Of a DNA stretch of 13,682 nt, positions 6,918 through 13,682 are shown piece by piece. The notes beneath the pieces were generated by a model that saw only the letters and a list, made by a program, of their open reading frames with translations, did no database searches and was not told the DNA's origin. The position numbers were made by a program, and so were the translations under genes. Position 1 is the first letter of the stretch. Each line of letters opens with the position of its first letter. The stretch is from Bacillota bacterium. Lineage in GTDB: Bacteria; Bacillota; Clostridia; Lachnospirales; Lachnospiraceae. The stretch covers positions 1 to 13,682 of the forward strand of contig JAFAFU010000072.1 in assembly GCA_023423335.1 (NCBI GenBank), in the 5' to 3' direction.

Positions 6918-7784
6918 CTATTTATTAAATCTGTAATACTGCTTCGGAGACAGATGGAATTCTTTCTTAAAGGCCCGGACGAAGGAGGAATAATCTCCGA
7001 AGCCGCACAGGGAACAGACCTCGCCGGCCGGTAAGCCGCTGCCGATCAGATCGGAGGCTTTGATGATGCGCTTTTTCTGGATATAGCCGTGGAGGGTATA
7101 TCCGGTTTCCCTTTTAAACAGATGCATCAAATAGTATTTGCTCAAATAGAATTCCTTTGCCAGCAGATCAACAGACAATTCCTGCTCCAGATTTTCGCTG
7201 ATATAGCTTAGGATCAGTTCTACCTTAGGGTCGTAGGTGATATCCTCCAGCTTCTTGTCTGTTTCCATCGTAAGAAACAACCGGTTAATCTTCACCATCA
7301 ATTGGAGGAAGAGGGCATTCTTAAGGATTTCACTGCCAAACGCCTTATCCTGTACAGCTTCCTCCAGTTCCATAAGCTTTTCCTTAAGCGAGAGAATATT
7401 GATCCGATTTGTCCGGATCAGGTTAAGTCTCCGATTGGTTGCCAGCAGGAAGCAATTCAGCAGGCTGCAGTTGTTTCTGTTATGCTCCTCCAGATATAAA
7501 GGATTCAGCCATAACACAATTCTTTCATAGGAGGTATCCGGACTGATGATAGGCATATGGATGTCGTTTTTACCGACCAGCAGGATATCCCAGGGCTTCA
7601 GCTTATAGGATTTTCCTTCGATAATATAAGTGACCTCTCCCGATATAAATATGATAATCTTATTAAAATCATGGTAATGAAATTCAAATTCGTTCTTTTT
7701 CTGATCCTTTAGCTTAAAAAAATGAAAATCCTCATTCAGATATCCTCTTTTGACTCCCCCCGAATGCAAGCCTTTGTCCTCCAT
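6918..7784 (-). CDS. AraC-family transcriptional regulator with cupin sensor domain
   Basis: A 288-residue one-component regulator. Residues 15-95 look like an AraC-type cupin ligand-binding barrel, with an HYH motif at 36-38 and the sequence SGEVTYIIEGKSYKLKPWD. The C-terminal 100 residues carry two helix-turn-helix motifs (about 203-222, VDLLAKEFYLSKYYLMHLFK, and 252-273) and the family signature ending FKKEFHLSPKQYYR. The start is firm: GGAGGGG lies 5 nt before the ATG. A good promoter lies at 7822-7850. The gene is divergent from the symporter at 7997 and shares a 212-nt control region with it, the usual arrangement for an AraC regulator and its target. The effector is unknown; a substrate of the symporter is the simplest inference. 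Confidence 0.92.
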   Translation of the reverse strand: MEDKGLHSGGVKRGYLNEDFHFFKLKDQKKNEFEFHYHDFNKIIIFISGEVTYIIEGKSYKLKPWDILLVGKNDIHMPIISPDTSYERIVLWLNPLYLEEHNRNNCSLLNCFLLATNRRLNLIRTNRINILSLKEKLMELEEAVQDKAFGSEILKNALFLQLMVKINRLFLTMETDKKLEDITYDPKVELILSYISENLEQELSVDLLAKEFYLSKYYLMHLFKRETGYTLHGYIQKKRIIKASDLIGSGLPAGEVCSLCGFGDYSSFVRAFKKEFHLSPKQYYRFNK

Positions 7785-7821
7785 AGCTTCCCCTCCGATG
7801 AAATGTTTCCTGTTTGAAATC

Positions 7822-7850
7822 AGTATACCTTAATATAGCATTATTTGCAA
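7822..7850 (-). promoter_or_regulatory. sigma-A-type promoter of the AraC regulator
   Basis: On the minus strand TTGCAA (7845-7850) is followed by 17 nt and TATACT (7822-7827), close to the housekeeping consensus at ideal spacing. Transcription would begin near 7815, about 30 nt before the regulator ATG. The -35 lies next to TGCAAT direct repeats (7846-7851 and 7862-7867, 16 nt apart), which are candidate regulator half-sites. Confidence 0.65.
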
Positions 7851-7893
7851 TAAATGAAGCATGCAATTCAATAAATATTGTAAATGTATTGTA

Positions 7894-7899
7894 TATAAT
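7894..7899 (+). promoter_or_regulatory. -10 element of the symporter promoter, weak -35
   Basis: A perfect TATAAT lies 98 nt before the symporter ATG. At 17-nt spacing the -35 position reads ATAAAT, a poor match, which fits an activator-dependent promoter in a region shared with a divergent AraC gene. A TGCAAT repeat at 7862-7867 lies just upstream of the -35 position, where an AraC activator would bind. Confidence 0.45.
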
Positions 7900-7914
7900 G
7901 ATAGTAGATACCAA

Positions 7915-7945
7915 AGGCTTTGTATGCCGCATAGCGGCAGAGGGG
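7915..7945 (+). repeat. dispersed GC-rich hairpin repeat, copy B
   Basis: AGGCTTTGTATGCCGC, a 3-nt loop and GCGGCAGAGGGG match copy A (6715-6745, opposite strand) almost base for base. TGCCGC/GCGGCA pairs as a short stem. It lies in the predicted 5' leader of the symporter mRNA. The frame is open through it into the symporter, but the ribosome binding site places the start downstream at 7997. Confidence 0.6.
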
Positions 7946-7996
7946 ATTTGTGCTGACGCCCAAATTCGCAGTATTTCGTTAGAATGGAGGATTATT

Positions 7997-9259
7997 ATGA
8001 AACACTTTCTTAAGAATTATAAAATGTCTTTCATACTGCTTGCGGCTATTCTGATCGGAGGGATCCTCGGAGCAGTTATGGGACCGGAGGCTTCCGTCCT
8101 GGAGCCCTTCGGCCAGATATTTCTGAATCTGATGTTCGTAATAATCGTACCCCTGGTATTTTTCAGTGTGTCTTCCTCCATTGCGAATATGGGAGGGATG
8201 AACCGGCTAGGCAGGATTATGAGAAATATCGTGGTTGTATTTGTTATCACAGCAGTTTTATCCGGAATTTTGTCCATTGCCGGGGCGTTATTGTTCAGCC
8301 CGACCGAGGGGCTGGATAAGGAAGCAGTTGACTCCATCCTGGCCTTATCGGATGAAGAGGCAGCGGCTGAAGCAGAAGAACTGACACTTCCTCAGCAACT
8401 GGTGAAGACGATTACGGTAAATGATTTCTTCGGTCTGTTTTCCAAAAACAATATGCTGCAGCTGATTGTATTCGCGGTCATCTTCGGTGTCTGCACCGCC
8501 CTGGCAGGGGAAAAAGCGGCTGCTGTGAAGGATATATTAAGTGCTGGCTCGGCCATACTGATGAAGATGATCGATATCCTCATGTATTATGCACCGATCG
8601 GACTCGGCTGCTATTTTGCGGTGATTGCCGGTCAGCTGGGCACTCAGATTCTTGAGGGATATCTGAAGGTCTTCCTGCTGTATCTGGTGCTGTCCGTTAT
8701 AAATTATTTCGGACTCTTTAGTCTCTATGCCTGTATAGCCGGAGGGAAGACCGGATTTAAGGCCTTCTGGAGAAATATCATAGCACCGACGGTGACTGCT
8801 CTTGCCACCTGTTCCAGCGCGGCTTCCATTCCTGTTAATCTGGAAGCGGCCGGTAGAATCGGAGTGCCTAAGGATATCGCCGATACGGTGATACCCTTAG
8901 GGACCAATACCCACAAGGACGGCTCCGTCATTGGCGGTGTCATGAAAATTGTATTCCTGTTCGGACTGTTCGGAAGAGATATGACCGGTCTGCCGACGCT
9001 ATTTTCCATCCTTGCCGTTGGGTTCCTGGTGGGAGCGGTTATGGGGGCTATCCCGGGAGGCGGTATGATCGGCGAGCTGTTAATATTAAGTATCTACGGC
9101 TTCTCACCGGAGCTGCTGCCAATCATTGCGGTTATCAGTACCATCATCGATGCACCGGCTACGGTTGTAAATGCTACCGGCAACACCGTATGCGCCATGC
9201 TGGTAACCAGGTTCACCGACGGGAAGAAGTGGCTGAAGCAGGAGAAGATACAGGCATGA
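7997..9259 (+). CDS. DAACS-family dicarboxylate/amino-acid:cation symporter
   Basis: A 420-residue membrane transporter of the glutamate transporter (GltPh/EAAT) fold, expected to import an organic anion or amino acid. Hydrophobic segments begin at about 11, 42, 78, 155, 195, 223, 310 and 365. The re-entrant hairpin 1 motif is TCSSAASIPV (271-280), hairpin 2 is IPGGGMIGE (352-360) and the last helix carries DAPATVVNATGN (385-396). The start is firm: GGAGG lies 6 nt before ATG 7997, although the frame is open back to 7814. Compared from memory with GltPh, NMDGT is replaced by HKDGS (306-310), the side-chain-binding Arg of the last helix by Ala388, and the sodium-binding Asp by Asn396. Substrate and ion coupling are therefore probably not those of a classical aspartate transporter. 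It is divergent from an AraC regulator and followed 63 nt later by a Nudix gene, perhaps in one transcript. Confidence 0.9.
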   Translation: MKHFLKNYKMSFILLAAILIGGILGAVMGPEASVLEPFGQIFLNLMFVIIVPLVFFSVSSSIANMGGMNRLGRIMRNIVVVFVITAVLSGILSIAGALLFSPTEGLDKEAVDSILALSDEEAAAEAEELTLPQQLVKTITVNDFFGLFSKNNMLQLIVFAVIFGVCTALAGEKAAAVKDILSAGSAILMKMIDILMYYAPIGLGCYFAVIAGQLGTQILEGYLKVFLLYLVLSVINYFGLFSLYACIAGGKTGFKAFWRNIIAPTVTALATCSSAASIPVNLEAAGRIGVPKDIADTVIPLGTNTHKDGSVIGGVMKIVFLFGLFGRDMTGLPTLFSILAVGFLVGAVMGAIPGGGMIGELLILSIYGFSPELLPIIAVISTIIDAPATVVNATGNTVCAMLVTRFTDGKKWLKQEKIQA

Positions 9260-9322
9260 CCGTTACCGGCGGACTGCCTTTGGAATATCAGTATAAAATT
9301 ATCGGAATTGAGGCTGGAAATT

Positions 9323-9838
9323 ATGAAGGAATTATTGGATGTTTACTATAGCTATGGTAATAAATCAGGCAAGATAATCGAACGGGGCACCTTACTTGAG
9401 CCCGGGGAATATATCCTGGCAGTACATGTATATATTTATAATTCAAAAGGAGAATTCCTGCTGCAGAAACGTTCCATGAAGCTTAAGAACAATGCAGGAA
9501 TGTGGGAAATGACCAGCGGCTGCGTTACGAGCGGAGAAGACAGTCTGGACGCAGCGCTGCGGGAGGTTTATGAGGAACTGGGAATTTATCTGGATGCGGA
9601 ACAGATGAAATACATGGGGTGTTATCGCAGGAAATGGAATCTGGTGGATATCTGGTTCGCAAGGAATGACAGCTCCCTGGAGGATTACCGGTTCAATGAC
9701 GGAGAAGTCGAAGAAATCAGGCTGATACCGGCAGAAGAGATGATCCATGAAGTGTGGAAGTTTGTAGGCAGGGAGGAAGGCTATAAGCAGCTGATTACGG
9801 AATTCATACGGGATATCACCGGCGCGGCGGCATCCTGA
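9323..9838 (+). CDS. Nudix hydrolase
   Basis: A 171-residue enzyme that would hydrolyse a nucleoside diphosphate linked to another group, using a divalent metal. The Nudix box is complete (G-x5-E-x7-REVYEELGI), beginning at GCVTSGEDSLDAALREVYEE; its Glu residues bind metal. The upstream segment (EYILAVHVYIYNSKGEFLLQKRS) resembles Nudix proteins related to isopentenyl-diphosphate isomerase, a group whose substrates are often unknown. I chose ATG 9323; an in-frame TTG at 9308 would add five residues. The ribosome binding site is weak (GAGG at 9310-9313, 9 nt upstream). With only 63 nt after the symporter and no terminator, the two may share a transcript. The palindrome at 9951-10048 may end it. 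Confidence 0.88.
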   Translation: MKELLDVYYSYGNKSGKIIERGTLLEPGEYILAVHVYIYNSKGEFLLQKRSMKLKNNAGMWEMTSGCVTSGEDSLDAALREVYEELGIYLDAEQMKYMGCYRRKWNLVDIWFARNDSSLEDYRFNDGEVEEIRLIPAEEMIHEVWKFVGREEGYKQLITEFIRDITGAAAS

Positions 9839-9920
9839 GAGGAGTCATTAGGTCCGGAAGGGGCACAGGATGAAGCGATCGAGATGAAAAAAGAAGGAAC
9901 AATATAGTTAATAATAAATT

Positions 9921-10079
9921 AGAGCTGTTGCATAACAGATATATCAATAAAAGAGGCGGCAGATGCTTCCCGCATACACAGATTGCAGGACAGATTTTAA
10001 TCGATCTGTTCAGCAAACAGTGTATGCGGGAAGTATCTGCCACCTCTTGCTTTATTTTTATTATTATGCAAAAGCCTCT
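9921..10079. repeat. 159-nt near-symmetric palindromic element with terminal inverted repeats (MITE-like)
   Basis: The core is a 45-nt left arm (9951-9995) facing a 45-nt right arm (10004-10048) around an 8-nt loop: 39 Watson-Crick pairs, two G-T pairs and four mismatches. Outside it, after 15 unpaired nt on each side, AGAGCTGTTGCATAA (9921-9935) matches the complement of TTATGCAAAAGCCTCT (10064-10079) with one gap and one mismatch, in the same register as the core. This two-level symmetry resembles a miniature inverted-repeat element or another mobile hairpin. No target-site duplication is clear and no transposase is present. The rest of the gene-free stretch 9839-10258 holds repeat copy C and the dyad at 10188-10220. 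Confidence 0.6.
9951..10063 (+). terminator. long hairpin with U-rich tail, possible terminator of the symporter-Nudix transcript
   Basis: The core stem of the palindromic element is followed on the plus strand by GCTTTATTTTTATTATTA. It lies about 110 nt after the Nudix stop, so it could end that transcript. The stem is far longer than a normal terminator and the T-rich tail begins 2 nt after it, so termination may be a side effect of a repeat element. Confidence 0.4.
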
Positions 10080-10100
10080 TCTGTGCTCGCGCCAGCCTCC

Positions 10101-10126
10101 GTACTGCCGCTTCACGGCAGCGGGGA
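10101..10126 (+). repeat. hairpin related to repeat copies A and B (copy C, divergent)
   Basis: GTACTGCCGC, TTCA, CGGCAGCGGGGA resembles copy B (GTATGCCGC, ATAG, CGGCAGAGGGGA) with one inserted base and changes in the loop. CTGCCG/CGGCAG forms a perfect 6-bp stem around a 5-nt loop. The match is shorter than that between A and B, so membership in the same repeat family is tentative. Confidence 0.35.
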
Positions 10127-10173
10127 AAGCCCGGAAGAACACAATATAAAGCAAATATTAACATTCATAGCAA

Positions 10174-10220
10174 TAGAAAAAACATAGGCCCATCACTATA
10201 ATTATCCTATAGGAATGGGC
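10174..10220 (+). promoter_or_regulatory. promoter with overlapping operator-like dyad before the GH94 gene
   Basis: TAGAAA (10174-10179), 17 nt and TATAAT (10197-10202) form a plausible housekeeping promoter. A dyad, GCCCATCACTATA (10188-10200) against TATAGGAATGGGC (10208-10220), with 11 of 13 pairs and a 7-nt centre, covers the -10 element and expected start site near 10209. A protein bound there would block RNA polymerase, suggesting substrate-relieved repression of the operon. It could instead act as an RNA hairpin. No regulator for it lies in the window. Confidence 0.4.
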
Positions 10221-10258
10221 AAGACGGATTTATAAATACAATAAGGGAGAAACGTGCT

Positions 10259-12670
10259 ATGAAATATGGATACTTTGATAATAAGAATAAAGAATATGTG
10301 ATTCAGCGGGTTGATCTGCCTGCTTCCTGGACCAATTATCTGGGGGTGAAGGATCTTTGCTGTGTGGTCAATCATACCGCAGGCGGATATATGTTCTATA
10401 AGTCACCGGAATATCACCGGATTACACGGTTTAGAGCCAACAGCATTCCGATGGACCGGCCCGGACATTATGTATATCTCAGGGATGATGAAACAGCGGA
10501 TTACTGGAGTATCTCCTGGCAGCCGGTCGGAAAATCCCTGGAGGCTGCCAAATATCAATGCCGTCATGGCTTATCCTATTCGAAATATTCCTGTGAGTAC
10601 AGCGGTATCAGGGCGGAACAGACCTTATTTATTCCCGTCGAAGATTCGGTGGAGGTATGGGATGTCAGAATTAAAAATGAGGATATAAGGCCCAGGCAAT
10701 TAAGTGTATTTTCTTACTGCGAGTTCTCCTACCACCATATTGACATGGATAACCGTAATTTTCAGATGAGTAATTATGCAGCCGGCTCCTCCTATGAGGA
10801 CGGTATTATTGAGCACGATTTATTCTATGAGGAGCATGGGTTTCAATACTTTACGGCGGATTTTAATCCGGACGGCTTTGATTGCCTCCGGGATAAGTTT
10901 ATCGGGCTCTATCGTACGGAGGATAATCCGGCTGCGGTGGAGAAGGGCTCCTGCGGTTCTACCTATGAAAAGGGCGGTAACCATTGCGGTTCCTTACATA
11001 AAAAGCTTCGTCTCATGCCGGGAGAAGAAGTCAGAGTCATCTTTTTGCTGGGGGAAGGCAACCGGGACACAGGAAGGGCAATCCGTCAGAAATATTCGAA
11101 GCACAGAAATGTGGATGCGGAATTTGACAAGCTGGCGGTATTCTGGCGGGAAAAAACCGGCAAGCTGCAGATCAGCACGCCGAATGAAGGTATGAATACC
11201 CTGATTAACCTATGGAATCTGTATCAGGCAGAGATCAACATTATGTTCTCCCGATTTGCCTCCTTCATTGAGGTTGGCGGCAGAACCGGCCTGGGCTACC
11301 GGGATACGGCACAGGATGCGATGACGGTCCCGCATTCCAACCGGGAAAAATGCCGGCAGAGAATCGTAGAATTACTGCGAGGCCTGGTTTCTAAGGGCTA
11401 CGGCCTGCATCTGTTCCAGCCGGAATGGTTTGAGCCGAATATGGAGCCAAAACCGTTTCAGTCACCGACCATAATTCCCGCTCCGGATAAAAGGGATATG
11501 ATCCATGGGATTGACCAGGCCTGCTCCGATGATGCGCTATGGCTGGTAAGCACCATCGTGGAATACATTAAGGAAACCGGAGAATTTACGTTCCTTGAGG
11601 AGACGGTCACCTATGCCGACGGGGGAAGCGGAACCGTATACGAGCATATGACCAGAATTCTGGACTTTTCTGATGAACAGGTCGGCAGAACCGGCATTTG
11701 CAAAGGCTTACGTGCGGATTGGAATGACTGTTTGAACCTGGGCGGCGGGGAAAGCGCTCTGGTATCCTTTTTGCATTATTGGGCTCTGGGTAACTTTCTG
11801 GAATGTGCTGTCTATCTGGGGAAAGACAGGGATATTGAAAAATATAAACGGATGAAGGATAAAGTGAAGAAAGTATGTGACAGCGAGCTTTGGGATAAGG
11901 ACTGGTATATCAGGGGAATTACAAAGAACGGTAAACGGATCGGAACGGTTAAGGATAAGGAAGGGAAGCTCCACTTAGAATCAAATGCCTGGGCAGTTTT
12001 ATCCGGGGCAGCATCAGCGGGGAAGGGCAGATCGGCCATGGATGCCGTTGACAAATACCTGTATACTCCCTACGGAATTATGCTGAACGGACCTTCCTAT
12101 ACGGTTCCGGATGAGGATATCGGGTTCATTACCAGGGTATATCCGGGCCTTAAGGAGAACGGGGCAATCTTTTCCCATCCAAATCCCTGGGCCTGGGCCG
12201 CGGAATGCATACTGGGCCGGGGCGACCGTGCAATGAAATTTTATAATGCTCTGAGCCCGTATCATCAGAATGACAGGATCGAAATCAGAGAAGCGGAGCC
12301 CTATTCCTATTGCCAGTTTATTATCGGGAAGGAGCATACGGCTCACGGCCGGGCAAGGCATCCGTTTATGACAGGAACCGCCGGATGGGCATATTTTTCG
12401 GTTACGCATTATATTCTGGGAATCCGTCCTCAGTTTAATACCCTGGAGATTGATCCCTGCATCCCTTCCGATTGGAAGGAATTCCATGTGGACCGAGTAT
12501 GGAGGGGCTCTGCCTATCATATTACTGTTCAAAACCCGGAGGGGGTTATGAAGGGGGTTAAGAAAATTCTCCTGGACGGAGAAGAGGTTAAGGAGATTAA
12601 GATTTTACCGGAAGGCAGCGAAGCGGATATTGTCGTGATCATGGGTCAGGATAAGCTCAAGGAGGATTAA
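10259..12670 (+). CDS. chbP: GH94 phosphorylase, probable N,N'-diacetylchitobiose phosphorylase
   Basis: An 803-residue inverting glycoside phosphorylase of family GH94. N,N'-diacetylchitobiose phosphorylase converts diacetylchitobiose and phosphate to N-acetyl-alpha-D-glucosamine 1-phosphate and GlcNAc in the cytoplasm. The order is N-terminal beta-sandwich (about 1-270), linker helices, (alpha/alpha)6 barrel (about 310-720) and C-terminal beta domain. The general-acid Asp lies in DWND (487-490, within GLRADWNDCLNLGGGES). The segments SRFASFIEVGGRTGLGYRDT (331-350), HLESN (572-576) and NGAIFSHPNPWAWAAE (634-649) match my memory of the Vibrio chitobiose phosphorylase more closely than clostridial cellobiose phosphorylases, which have SRSASYFESGIGRG-type sequence here. 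The length matches the family and there is no signal peptide. AGGGAGA lies 8 nt before the ATG. Cellobiose or another GH94 disaccharide remains possible. Confidence 0.88.
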   Translation: MKYGYFDNKNKEYVIQRVDLPASWTNYLGVKDLCCVVNHTAGGYMFYKSPEYHRITRFRANSIPMDRPGHYVYLRDDETADYWSISWQPVGKSLEAAKYQCRHGLSYSKYSCEYSGIRAEQTLFIPVEDSVEVWDVRIKNEDIRPRQLSVFSYCEFSYHHIDMDNRNFQMSNYAAGSSYEDGIIEHDLFYEEHGFQYFTADFNPDGFDCLRDKFIGLYRTEDNPAAVEKGSCGSTYEKGGNHCGSLHKKLRLMPGEEVRVIFLLGEGNRDTGRAIRQKYSKHRNVDAEFDKLAVFWREKTGKLQISTPNEGMNTLINLWNLYQAEINIMFSRFASFIEVGGRTGLGYRDTAQDAMTVPHSNREKCRQRIVELLRGLVSKGYGLHLFQPEWFEPNMEPKPFQSPTIIPAPDKRDMIHGIDQACSDDALWLVSTIVEYIKETGEFTFLEETVTYADGGSGTVYEHMTRILDFSDEQVGRTGICKGLRADWNDCLNLGGGESALVSFLHYWALGNFLECAVYLGKDRDIEKYKRMKDKVKKVCDSELWDKDWYIRGITKNGKRIGTVKDKEGKLHLESNAWAVLSGAASAGKGRSAMDAVDKYLYTPYGIMLNGPSYTVPDEDIGFITRVYPGLKENGAIFSHPNPWAWAAECILGRGDRAMKFYNALSPYHQNDRIEIREAEPYSYCQFIIGKEHTAHGRARHPFMTGTAGWAYFSVTHYILGIRPQFNTLEIDPCIPSDWKEFHVDRVWRGSAYHITVQNPEGVMKGVKKILLDGEEVKEIKILPEGSEADIVVIMGQDKLKED

Positions 12671-12671
12671 G

Positions 12672-13682
12672 ATGATAAAATTTGGTACAGGTGGCTGGAG
12701 GAGCATTATAGGCGAGGACTTTACCAAAGCCAACATACAGAAGCTGGCAAAGGCCGTATCCTTAAAAATGAAGAATGAAGGAGTAACCGATAACGGTATT
12801 GTTATCGGCTATGACAGGCGCTTTCTGTCAAAGGAGGCCATGCAGTGGGCAGGGGTCATATTTGCCTGGGAAGGAATCACGACCTATCTGATTAACCGGT
12901 CCTCACCGACACCGCTGATTATGTATTATGTAATGAAGCATAGGCTGCATTATGGAATGATGGTTACGGCAAGCCACAATCCGGCTATTTATAACGGGAT
13001 TAAGGTATTTACCTATGGCGGAAGAGATGCGGATGAGATACAGACCAGGGATATCGAGAATTATATCAATGATGTTAAGGAAGAGGAAGTCATTGGCATG
13101 GATTATGACGATGCCAAAAATCAGCGGCTGATTCTTGAAATAAATCCGCTGAATGAATATCTGGATAATATCATCAGCACGATAGATATGACTTCCATCC
13201 GGAACCGGGGTCTCAGGGTGGCATTAGATCCCATGTACGGTGTCAGTGAAACGTCACTTCGGACGATTTTATTAACTGCCAGATGTGATGTTTATACCAT
13301 CCATGAAAGACACGACACTTTGTTTGGAGGGAAGCTTCCTTCCCCGTCGGCAGCTACCCTAAGAAGTCTGATCAACCGTGTGCTGGATTTAAGATGTGAT
13401 ATCGGAATTGCCACTGACGGGGATGCCGACCGGATCGGAGTCATCGATGATACGGGAAGATTTCTGCATCCTAATGACATTCTGGTGCTGTTATACTATT
13501 ATCTCGTGAGATTTAAGAACTGGCACGGCCCGGTGGTCAGAAATCTCGCCACTACCCATATCCTTGACCGGCTGGCTGAGAAATTCGGGGAAAAATGCTA
13601 TGAGGTACCGGTTGGTTTTAAGTACATTTCTGCGAAAATGAATGAAACCAATGCCATCATCGGGGGGGAATCCTCCGGAGGC
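12672..13682 (+). CDS. phosphohexomutase (phosphoglucomutase/phosphomannomutase family), 3' end outside window
   Basis: The first 337 residues of an alpha-D-phosphohexomutase, which moves phosphate between C1 and C6 of a hexose through a phosphoserine. Visible motifs are GTGGWR (5-10), the active-site loop TASHNP with catalytic Ser101, the metal-binding loop DGDADR (249-254) and the sugar-binding loop GGESSGG (331-337) at the window edge. The C-terminal phosphate-binding domain is not in the window. ATG 12672 is preceded by GGAGG 6 nt upstream, inside the end of the phosphorylase gene, and only one base separates the stop from this start, so the two are co-transcribed and probably translationally coupled. 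Context suggests it acts on the GlcNAc-1-phosphate made by the phosphorylase, but sequence alone does not separate glucose, mannose and N-acetylglucosamine phosphates. Confidence 0.93.
   Translation, partial: MIKFGTGGWRSIIGEDFTKANIQKLAKAVSLKMKNEGVTDNGIVIGYDRRFLSKEAMQWAGVIFAWEGITTYLINRSSPTPLIMYYVMKHRLHYGMMVTASHNPAIYNGIKVFTYGGRDADEIQTRDIENYINDVKEEEVIGMDYDDAKNQRLILEINPLNEYLDNIISTIDMTSIRNRGLRVALDPMYGVSETSLRTILLTARCDVYTIHERHDTLFGGKLPSPSAATLRSLINRVLDLRCDIGIATDGDADRIGVIDDTGRFLHPNDILVLLYYYLVRFKNWHGPVVRNLATTHILDRLAEKFGEKCYEVPVGFKYISAKMNETNAIIGGESSGG

Noticed and set aside
7814..7996. Longer N-terminus for the symporter from an upstream in-frame ATG
   Set aside because: The region contains the regulator promoter, the TATAAT element and repeat copy B; GGAGG 6 nt before ATG 7997 and the transporter-like N-terminus support the shorter protein.
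9921..10079. Ends of an IS6-like insertion sequence (CTGTTGCA resembles such ends)
   Set aside because: Only 159 nt lie between the repeats, there is no transposase, and the resemblance covers just a few bases.
12014..12532. A 172-codon minus-strand frame
   Set aside because: It is antisense to the strongly conserved GH94 barrel and has no recognisable motif.
10259..12670. Cellobiose phosphorylase as the primary call
   Set aside because: Several barrel segments match my memory of chitobiose phosphorylase better; kept as an alternative because substrate is not proven by sequence.

Overview
The window looks like chromosome from a low-to-mid GC anaerobic Firmicute of class Clostridia, most likely Lachnospiraceae or a close relative. 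This rests on family resemblance: GGAGG-type ribosome binding sites, a very large amidase with copper-amine-oxidase-like stalk domains, a GHL10/DUF187 protein, a YkuD protein, a glycoside phosphorylase operon, and a zinc-ribbon protein of a type common in that family. No rRNA, tRNA, CRISPR array or complete insertion sequence was found.

Layout. (1) 1-1350: the 3' part of a zinc-ribbon protein gene faces a complete tyrosine recombinase on the minus strand, with a terminator hairpin between them that suits the recombinase. (2) 1351-2224: an AT-rich stretch with a probable decayed small gene (minus strand, about 1382-1586) and several short palindromes, leading into the amidase. (3) 2225-6707: a cell-envelope block. 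It holds a secreted 913-residue N-acetylmuramoyl-L-alanine amidase, a secreted GHL10 glycosidase-like protein, and a convergent, very short L,D-transpeptidase whose stop lies 1 nt from the GHL10 stop. (4) 6715-9838: an AraC-type regulator divergent from a dicarboxylate/amino-acid:cation symporter (DAACS family), followed by a Nudix hydrolase. (5) 9839-10258: a gene-free stretch with a 159-nt near-symmetric palindromic element and an operator-like dyad on a promoter. (6) 10259-13682: a GH94 phosphorylase most like N,N'-diacetylchitobiose phosphorylase, followed 1 nt later by a phosphohexomutase cut by the window edge.

How the genes may work together. The phosphorylase would release GlcNAc-1-phosphate and GlcNAc from diacetylchitobiose, and the adjacent mutase is placed to interconvert the 1- and 6-phosphates, so this is probably an amino-sugar salvage operon. 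The amidase, GHL10 protein and L,D-transpeptidase suggest peptidoglycan remodelling nearby. The AraC regulator probably controls the symporter and perhaps the Nudix gene.

The most unusual signals are non-coding or at residue level: the 45-nt-arm palindrome with in-register terminal inverted repeats (9921-10079); a GC-rich hairpin repeat found upstream of two genes and possibly a third (6715-6745, 7915-7945, 10101-10126); and loss or replacement of canonical cation- and substrate-binding residues in the symporter. I did not find a clearly new multi-gene system.
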